Below, one piece after another: positions 57,234-64,000 of a stretch of 64,000 nucleotides of DNA (position 1 is its first letter; every line of letters starts with the position of its first letter). Under the pieces are notes generated by a model, which was given only the letters and a program-made list of their open reading frames with translations, ran no database searches and was not told the DNA's origin. Position numbers and translations under genes: made by a program. Origin of the DNA: Phoma sp. XZ068 (Eukaryota; Ascomycota; Dothideomycetes; Pleosporales; Didymellaceae); contig RBKR01000020.1 in assembly GCA_004835665.1 (NCBI GenBank), positions 868,001 through 932,000 of the forward strand, given 5' to 3'.

Positions 57234-58487
57234 GTTCAGAATAAAGAGTGTCGAACGTGAAGAAGGCCGCCACGTGCCGTTAGCGAAGATGTCGTGCCAG
57301 ACGACAGCGTGAGGCACAATGAGTATTAGGAGATATGTAATGATCGGAAACGAGGTCGGGCCTTAAGCGGATCAATGAACAGTTGGCCATGGCTACATAT
57401 CGGGTGCAGCTCGAGTATATGAACAACGTTCCACGACACCGGCCTTAACGCCACGTTGGGAAGTGTAGGTACACAGGGTGGGACAGACTTGATGACGGGA
57501 ATCTTAGGACGCGTACATCGAGCCAGGCAAAAGGAAGGTTGCCAAACGAGCGGAACAACCACTCAGATGGACTCGACACAGATCTTTTAAGCTGCGAGCT
57601 GAGAAAAGTGGTGTTAAGTATCGCAGTGAGCTGTTTTTGGTAGGTTTCATGCACGGTGCCTACTCCGGACGCTGTCACTCCTCTTCCCTGGAGCTGCATC
57701 GTCTCGGCCCCAGATCCTGCGTGTTTGAGGAGCCTTGAGTCCATGAAAAGTTGGCGTGGGACTGCATCGTCAGAAGCCCATCAAAAGCAAATCCAGCTAC
57801 CCGTAGGGCGCGCCCTGTCGCCTATGAAACACCCAGCGGATAGATCTGGTGGCGCGCGTTCGTCAGAATCGCAACGGACTCGACAGCGCTTCAAGCGATC
57901 GGCACTTTTACTTTGCATATTGGATGCAGGCACGTCGTGCCAATTGATGCGGGTGAAGAGGTGGGGACATTGAATGCAGGAAGGCACGTATGGAGCCAAA
58001 CAATCCGACCGCACGGGCCAATCACCGTTTTGGTTTCCCATTTCACGAGCAAACCGTCATGTCTACGACAAAAAAGCACAATTTACATCATCAAACGTCT
58101 GAAGAGCTGGGATCTAGGTGCAGCTTAAGATTTGAACACCTGCAGGGTCGCGCAAGGGATCACGCTACAACCTGCTGTTTATGCTTCTTCCACCCAATCA
58201 ATAACGGTGTCAGATCCACCGTGTACGACTGTTGCTGCGAGCGCTATCACACAAGTTGAAGCGCCACGATACTGCAAATTTGAGACGTTCTCGCCGACTA
58301 TCGACTCAAATCGTTCACTCAGTGCGCCAGGACCAGCAGCTCGCATTCAGCCATTCACTTTGGAAGGATCCTTTGCCGCCACTGGCGACAACCCTGGACC
58401 CCACGATTTGAGCTTCTCCATTTTACGCCCCACGGTCTGAGCTCGCCGATTCCACGGCATTTTCGTCGGTAACAGTAGACCGGTAAT
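57234..58487. other. Divergent intergenic region, no gene seen
   Basis: The PTH11-related frame stays open some 84 nt upstream of its ATG but without another ATG. Otherwise I see no gene. Confidence 0.4.
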
Positions 58488-59893
58488 ATGCCACCATCAA
58501 CGAGAAGACAAGCGCAGCATCACGTGCCACCCCCTGCAGTGGACTTTTCCGGTAGCGACGACGACGGAGACGAGGAAGAGATGGATCCCGAAGAGGAGGA
58601 TGGTGATGTCATGGGGGATGAAATGGTAGCTATGGATGGAGAAGAGGACTTGGCAGAAGAGGATGGACTTGGTAAGTCTTTCTTTGCGGCATGCCATGGC
58701 TTAATTCTGGACTTTTCTGTTCGGAATCGTCTCAGGGCTATTCCAACGTGCTTCTTGTGTTACTCGGCTTCCGTATACACCGATGGAGTTGTACAAGCTG
58801 GCTTCCAGATGCTCGACATTACAGCTTTAATCGTAAACTTGATTGACGTATCGTAGTATCACCTGGTGGTCCAGACACGCCACTCCCAAATCTCGACCCA
58901 CCACCTTCTTACCTGCGAGAAATCAGCACCCTAGCATCCTGGACGGTGTCCTCCTCGAAACCAGGCTGTTCAATCCCACAACTCCGGCACCCATCTCCAT
59001 CACTCTTCTGGCAGTCTGACGGTCCTCAACCGCACTACCTAAACATCCACTTTTTCAAGCTCGTCCGGATTGTCGGGCTACGCTTGTATCTCGACTTCGA
59101 ACAAGATGAATCCTACACACCAACACGCATCATCTTCCTCGCCGGCTCCGGGATGAACGACCTCCAAGAATGGGGCGAAATGCGTCTAGAATCGCCTCGA
59201 GGCTGGGTATGGGCCGACTTCTCTGGCGTCGGCGATGCCTCAGACGATGATGACTCTGCAGAAGAAGACGACAGCGAAGACGACGACGCATTCCAAGCAC
59301 GCATGCTCTCGGGCCTCAACCGCCCACGAAACCGCAGAACATCAGAACACCGCTCTAGCGACAGCGAAAACATGCCTCTCCCGCCCCAGCGCCAGCGCGT
59401 ACCCAGTAACTTCCCCACGCACCTCGACACACCCCAGCAGCCATTCGATACTCCCGTCAACGCGCCTCAGCTCCCGCAACATCGCACGCCGCAGTTCACA
59501 CCACAGTTCACACCTCAGACGCAGCGTGAGACACCTACGCTACAACGCCCAATGCCCCGTCTGCCATTCAGCAGTCTCAGTCCGAATGCAGCACCCCAGC
59601 CTGTCCGCCCCGCGCGCCGCCCGAAGATGCCTGTGCTGCGGGCGCATCTGGTGCAGATCAAGATCCTGGAGAACCACCAGAACGGAAAGGATACGCATTT
59701 GCGCGGTCTACAGATCTTTGCGCGCAATGACGAGGGTGGGAGGAGTCCGGTGAGGGTGGACAGGGTGAGTGCTAGTGATGCGGTGACGGGGGCTGATCTT
59801 GGGGAGGTGGGGACGATGAGGACGGGAAGGGGGAAGAAGGAGAGGGAGGTGTTGGAGTTGGGGGGTTTGGGTGGGGGGTTTGATATCCGTTGA
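58488..59893 (+). CDS. APC10: Anaphase-promoting complex subunit 10 (DOC domain), with disordered insertion
   Basis: Exons 58488-58671 and 58857-59893 around a 185-nt intron encode 406 residues. After an acidic N-terminus the DOC/galactose-binding fold begins: REISTLASWTVSSSKPGCSI, LFWQSDGPQPHYLNIHFFKL, VRIVGLRLYLDFEQDESYTP and TRIIFLAGSGMNDLQEWGEM. About 140 residues of Asp/Glu-rich and Pro/Gln-rich sequence (DDDDSAEEDDSEDDDAFQAR and several TPQ/PQ units) then split the domain. It resumes with VLRAHLVQIKILENHQNGKD and THLRGLQIFARND, which carries the family's C-terminal IR-like strand. APC10 binds substrate degrons with Cdc20/Cdh1 in the APC/C ubiquitin ligase. The insertion is larger than in yeast and animal APC10. 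Confidence 0.9.
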
Positions 59894-60236
59894 TGAAGAG
59901 AGTAATGCATGGGTGTTGCAAAGCGGAATACATTGCCAGTGTAAGAAGGATAGTATCGAATCCAGTAGAGGACTCGCAATGAAGATTAGAAATTTCTCAT
60001 TGCTCAAACGCTCTGACTTGTTCCCCCGCCTTGTACGACTTTTATATACAATTCTGAAGAGATCCCTAGTTGACATACCTCTATGCAGCGCCTACGCCAT
60101 GCATATTGGTTTACTCGTTTGAAGGAAATGGTATGAGCCCACTAATACAACATGACGAAGTAGACCGCCCTTTTTGCTTTCTATACTATACTATTCTTTC
60201 CAAATTGCCCTGACCTCAAGGCATCAGGTAGTATGC
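59894..60236. other. Convergent 3' region, no gene seen
   Basis: No supported feature. Confidence 0.4.
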
Positions 60237-62244
60237 CTAGAACAGACCCTTGCCCTCGCCCTTGCCCAGAGTGTTGTTGATGTCCTTTGGCTCGGGCTCC
60301 TTCTCGGTGTGGCGCTCGGGGTGCTCGTCGTCAGAGATGTCGTTTAGGCTGTCTACGCTTTGTGTTGTCTTGTTCTTGTTCTTGTTCCTGTTCCTCTTCT
60401 TCTTCGACGGTGTGCCGGTTGGTGTGCTGGCGACGTCGTTGACATCATCGGCATTCTGTTGTGCCTTCTCTTCGATCTTGTTATTTGTCTCGCTAGCCTT
60501 GTTGATGATGTTCTTTGCAATGTCCTTTGCCTTCTCGGTGGTGGCCTGAGCATCCTCGTTGATCTCCTGTAGGCGCTGGCTGACCTTGCGGTTAACGTTC
60601 TTGACGAAGTCCTCGTTCGAAGGGCTCAGGCTTGAGCGGGGGTTCTTAGCACTGCCATTGGCATCCTTGCGTCCACGAACGGAGCCCTTGTTAGCGCTGT
60701 TGTCCCTGCCCTCTTCGCTGATGGACTCAATCTCACGCTCGACACCGTGAAGAGCGTCACCGGCAGCCTTCGAGATGGGCGTGTGCTTGGACTGGTGCTT
60801 AGCCTTAGGGTTTGTGCGGCGGAAGTAAGACTTGACGAAGAAGCGCATGAAGAGACCAGTAAGAGGAGCAAGGTAGATCAGGTTCAGGTAGATGGCGAAA
60901 GCCTGGCCGGAAGTATCAATGCAGGGAACGTGCTGGTACTCGGTGCGATAGACAACCTTGTCCACGGTGTGGGTGATGTGCTGGTGGATCAGGCGCTGGA
61001 CGGGGTTCTCGGGGGCAGCGACTGCAGTAGGAGCGTGGGATTGCTGCGCAGGGATGAGAGAAGAGCCGGGAACGGCGATGTTCTCTGCGAGGCCCTCGTC
61101 GCCGGCTGCGCGGTAGACGAGCTTCCACAGGAAAGCAAGAGCTGGGCCAGTTGCGGTCGGCAGAACTGTATTCGCAGACTCAGTAACCGAAGCGATGGCA
61201 GACGAGACAGTGGATGCAATTGAAGAGGGCTGCACGCTCGAAATGACCTGCTCAGCGACCTTGTGTGCGACAGAAACCGGGACCGTGTAGGAAACGAAGA
61301 GGTGGAGAGCCGCGAAGCTGGCGCCGACGAGGAACTGGGTGATCTGCATCGTCGTGAGGGTACGCTTGACGAAGTTGGGCACGCGGAAGCCAAGAGCCGA
61401 GAGTGTGTAGTATGTGTACTGTGAAGCAGTCAGTCGCTGTGATTGTCCAAATCAAGCTTAAAGCACTTACCATCATGGCGTGGATGCCGGAGTTGATCTG
61501 AACGAACATCCAGATAGGTGGAGACATGTAGCGCATGCCAGCCCACATAGACAGCATAGCGCCGGCGTGGTGGTACTTTTGGAGAGTTGTGCTGCGCTTT
61601 CCCTTGACCAGAATGATAACAGTGTCGAGGACTTCATAGAACTTGGAGAGGTAGAACCACCAGCCCCAGAAAGCAAGGCCCTCGTTCCACATCCTGCCAA
61701 CATCGGTGCTGTCTGGTAGGCCATTTGCACCCACGTGGACGCTGGTGTTCCTGCTTCCCCAAGTGTTTGTGTCCGGGTTAAATGTAACGGCGTCACCGAG
61801 ACCTCGGGGTCCCTGGATCTTGCAGAGCGCATCGACGGTGCCAACGACGGAGTTGGGCTCCCTCCAGTTGGGGAACGAAGCCTTCAGGCCGTAAAACATG
61901 GCCACGCAGGTGATGGCGGAGTAGACGGCGAGAAAGACATTGTGTGCAATGACGAATGCCTTGAACCAGCCGTGGCTGGCGATCCTCCATGGCTTGTTAC
62001 CATGTTGGCGGTTGTACCAGTTGAGGTAGGTGACAGAAACGGCGTAGACGGCGGCAATCGTCAAGGGGACCTTGGGGTCGAGCGCACCCTCAAAAATGTC
62101 CTGGGGAATCTGGAACGGGTTCGCGAGAGTCGGTTCGCCGCTGTAGGGGTTCGTGATGGGCGGTGGCGCAGCATCTGGGGGGAACTTCAGGACAGTCCAT
62201 GAAGGGACCTCCCCAGGAAAAAGAGATGGGCCTGCGCCAGACAT
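60237..62244 (-). CDS. ELO-family very-long-chain fatty acid elongase with extended C-terminus
   Basis: Minus-strand exons 62244-61471 and 61418-60237 around a 52-nt intron encode 651 residues, against about 300-350 for ordinary ELO proteins. The ELO core is clear: LSKFYEVLDTVIILVKGK, LQKYHHAGAMLSMWAGMRY (the histidine-box region, with YHH retained), INSGIHAMMYTYYTLSALGF and further helices. A loop of about 40 residues (PRGLGDAVTFNPDTNTWGSR) sits before the first motif. After the last helices (YLNLIYLAPLTGLFMRFFVK) comes a hydrophilic tail of about 165 residues rich in Lys, Glu, Ser and Asn (KKKRNRNKNKNKTTQ). The enzyme condenses malonyl-CoA with acyl-CoA in the ER to lengthen fatty acids for sphingolipids. 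The tail is probably regulatory. Confidence 0.9.
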
Positions 62245-63215
62245 GATGACGTCGCTGGCTGCTGCTCAATTGGTTGAGGGACTGTGGGCGTGGTCAGATG
62301 GAATGCGCCGGGTGCGATGGCAATGCGACGCGTACAGATAGCGGTGCGAGACTGCTGTTGAAATGCTGCGCTGCAGTAGAGCTCTTGCGGTGACGTCGTT
62401 GGCACTAAAGACAACGCGCACGGGGACAAAGAATGGTGAAGGAGATGTCGTAGTGGGAGTTTTTGCTGCCCTCGAGTGCTACCAATGGCTAGCCGTTGAC
62501 GCTAGAGTCGAATCGCTGCGACTGGGCCCAACAGGATTCCGAGAAGCTGGACGCTCTTCGTTGCTGCCACACGACGTATACGGTTTTCGTGTTTGTTGGT
62601 ACGCGTGCGCGCTTGCCCGTCTTCAAGTCACTCAGGACAGCAAACAGCGGGTGCACGCAGATATACCCAAAGCTCGGGAGCACGAACACTAGGACCCTGC
62701 AAGAATGCGGCACTCGTCGTTCGGACTTGTGGCTGGAAACAGCAGGCGAGGGCTGTTGGCAAACGTCTTGGTGATGGAATTTCCTCTTGTACGGCAGGCT
62801 AGCGGTGCGACAACAAATTCCAGCGAATCGTAGCCATGACATCAACCGAGGCAGCCCAGGCCCAGACGCACGATCTACGGACCCGACAGCGTGCCTTTTT
62901 GCAAAGTGCGCCTATTAACAGTGTGGGTGCCAATGCTTTGCCAAACAGAGTACCAGCCTCGCAAGGCTAGCAGAATTGGGCAATCTTCTGGAGATATCTA
63001 CATGTTGAAGTCGTGAGCCCCAATGCCACCGATCCGCCCGAACGAGCCGTGGAGATTTTTTGACCGGGATGTGTACCCTGAACGCACAGGCTCCCACTCA
63101 ACGTACTTTGTGCACAACATCACGGATGAGCAGCCCCAAACATATACGCCGCACACGCTCCAGGAGAAGTCTATATCAGTGGTATTGACAGGTCTATGGT
63201 AAATGGGTTAACAAA
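62245..63215. other. Intergenic, no gene seen
   Basis: This holds the ELO promoter and the 3' region of the right-edge gene. Nothing else is supported. Confidence 0.4.
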
Positions 63216-64000
63216 TCAGAACTTGGGTTTGCTGCTCAATGGAATCGGCGGTGGTTCTCCGGTATTGCTAGAAGTCAAGGCTGGCTTCTTAGCTGGTGGC
63301 GGCGGTGGAGGCTTCTTCCCTACACCCCCTGGAGCTGGTGATTGCAGTGCCTCGGGTGTGGTTGACCCCCCTGCAAAGCTGTTTACTTTGCCTGCAATGC
63401 CGTACTTCTGATTGAGCCCGCTTGCTGCCCGCCACCCAGATGCTGCCTGTTCCCCATGCCGTTGTTGGAAGTTGTTGGCTGTAGACGCTGCACTCTTCAG
63501 GTCCGAGCCGGACACCTTGGACGGATCGTTGCGGAGACTGCTTGCTGTCCTAAGCGCTGCTTGCTTATCCGCCCAGGATGTCCCGGTGCTAGGTGCTGAC
63601 TCTGCTGTAGAAGGTGTTGTCATTTTGGCGAATCTGTTCTGCAGTTCGTTCAATTGTGGGCCGTTGCTTGCTGTGGCGGGCGGAGAGGTTGGCGGCGCTG
63701 CACTCGAGTTTGAGCCTCGACTGGCGGGAGGAGGAGGTGCCATCGTGCGCTGGCGAGGGGGCACAGGCGGAGAAGCCTGGCGGCCAATATCTAGTCCTGG
63801 CACCGATACACCGGCCTGACCCAGACGGCCCATGGCTCCCTGGTTGATGGTATGGGCTGCTGGCTGCTGTATGGCTTCTCCGTACGATGGAGGAGCAGGC
63901 GGTGTGTATTCGTCGACATTCTCTGTCTGGCGGGGAGGGAGTCTCGGTGGTAGGCCAGGCGGCTTCGCTCTCGAGGCCGGTACTGGAGGAGGGGTGGCAG
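63216..64000 (-). CDS. Proline-rich AIM3-like protein, N-terminus cut by window edge
   Basis: The minus-strand frame is open from 64000 down to the stop at 63216-63218, about 260 residues of the C-terminus. It is rich in Pro, Ala and Ser, with PPPVPASRAKPPGLPPR and KKPPPPPPAKKPALTS as SH3-ligand-like stretches. A helical segment (WADKQAALRTASSLRNDPSK, SGSDLKSAASTANNFQQRHG, AASGWRAASGLNQKYG) shows a tandem-like periodicity. It resembles the C-terminus of fungal AIM3-type proteins, which localise to actin patches in yeast, but I cannot confirm the match here. There is no signal or membrane segment. The upstream part, including the start, lies outside the window. Confidence 0.7.
   Translation of the reverse strand, partial: ATPPPVPASRAKPPGLPPRLPPRQTENVDEYTPPAPPSYGEAIQQPAAHTINQGAMGRLGQAGVSVPGLDIGRQASPPVPPRQRTMAPPPPASRGSNSSAAPPTSPPATASNGPQLNELQNRFAKMTTPSTAESAPSTGTSWADKQAALRTASSLRNDPSKVSGSDLKSAASTANNFQQRHGEQAASGWRAASGLNQKYGIAGKVNSFAGGSTTPEALQSPAPGGVGKKPPPPPPAKKPALTSSNTGEPPPIPLSSKPKF

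Overview
The window comes from a filamentous ascomycete (Pezizomycotina), and Dothideomycetes is my best guess at class. The signs are genes broken by many short GT-AG introns, mostly 40-60 nt, with CTRAC-like branch points, ample intergenic DNA and single-copy housekeeping genes typical of this group (PAN3, an EST1/SMG7 homologue, a UBX2-type protein, APC10, an ELO elongase). It also holds fungal accessory families: PTH11-like rhodopsin-fold protein, GH12, secreted aspartic protease and a HET-domain relic. No species can be named from sequence alone. All splice sites were placed by eye from motif, frame and family fit.

Region 1-16.4 kb is accessory metabolism. It holds a P450 truncated by the window edge, a Gal80-like Gfo/Idh/MocA oxidoreductase, a drug-type MFS transporter with an in-frame stop, a quinate/sugar-type MFS transporter, a malate/L-lactate dehydrogenase (Ldh_2 family) and a zinc-independent MDR reductase. 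Together these could form a loose transport-and-redox catabolic neighbourhood, but no pathway is proven.

Region 16.4-34 kb mixes a four-helix membrane protein, a sulfotransferase-fold protein, a secreted aspartic protease, a tail-to-tail pair of lineage-specific paralogues (one with a nonsense codon), a secreted NTF2-like protein, a decayed HET gene, a GH12 endoglucanase and an F-box-like protein. Long gene-free stretches separate them.

Region 34.5-64 kb is denser and mostly conserved core: a 1,239-residue F-box protein, a disordered membrane-anchored protein, a ZNF511-like zinc-finger protein, EST1/SMG7 (NMD/telomere), UBX2 (ERAD), PAN3 (deadenylation), an unusual small heat-shock protein, an SRPBCC protein, a seven-helix rhodopsin-like protein with a GC-AG intron, APC10 with a large disordered insert, a fatty-acid elongase with a long charged tail, and the C-terminus of a proline-rich AIM3-like protein running off the right edge.

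I recognised no rRNA, tRNA, CRISPR array or intact transposon. The most interesting points are the two nonsense-interrupted but otherwise intact genes, the HET relic, the GC-AG intron and the unusual low-complexity insertions or tails in sHSP, APC10 and ELO.
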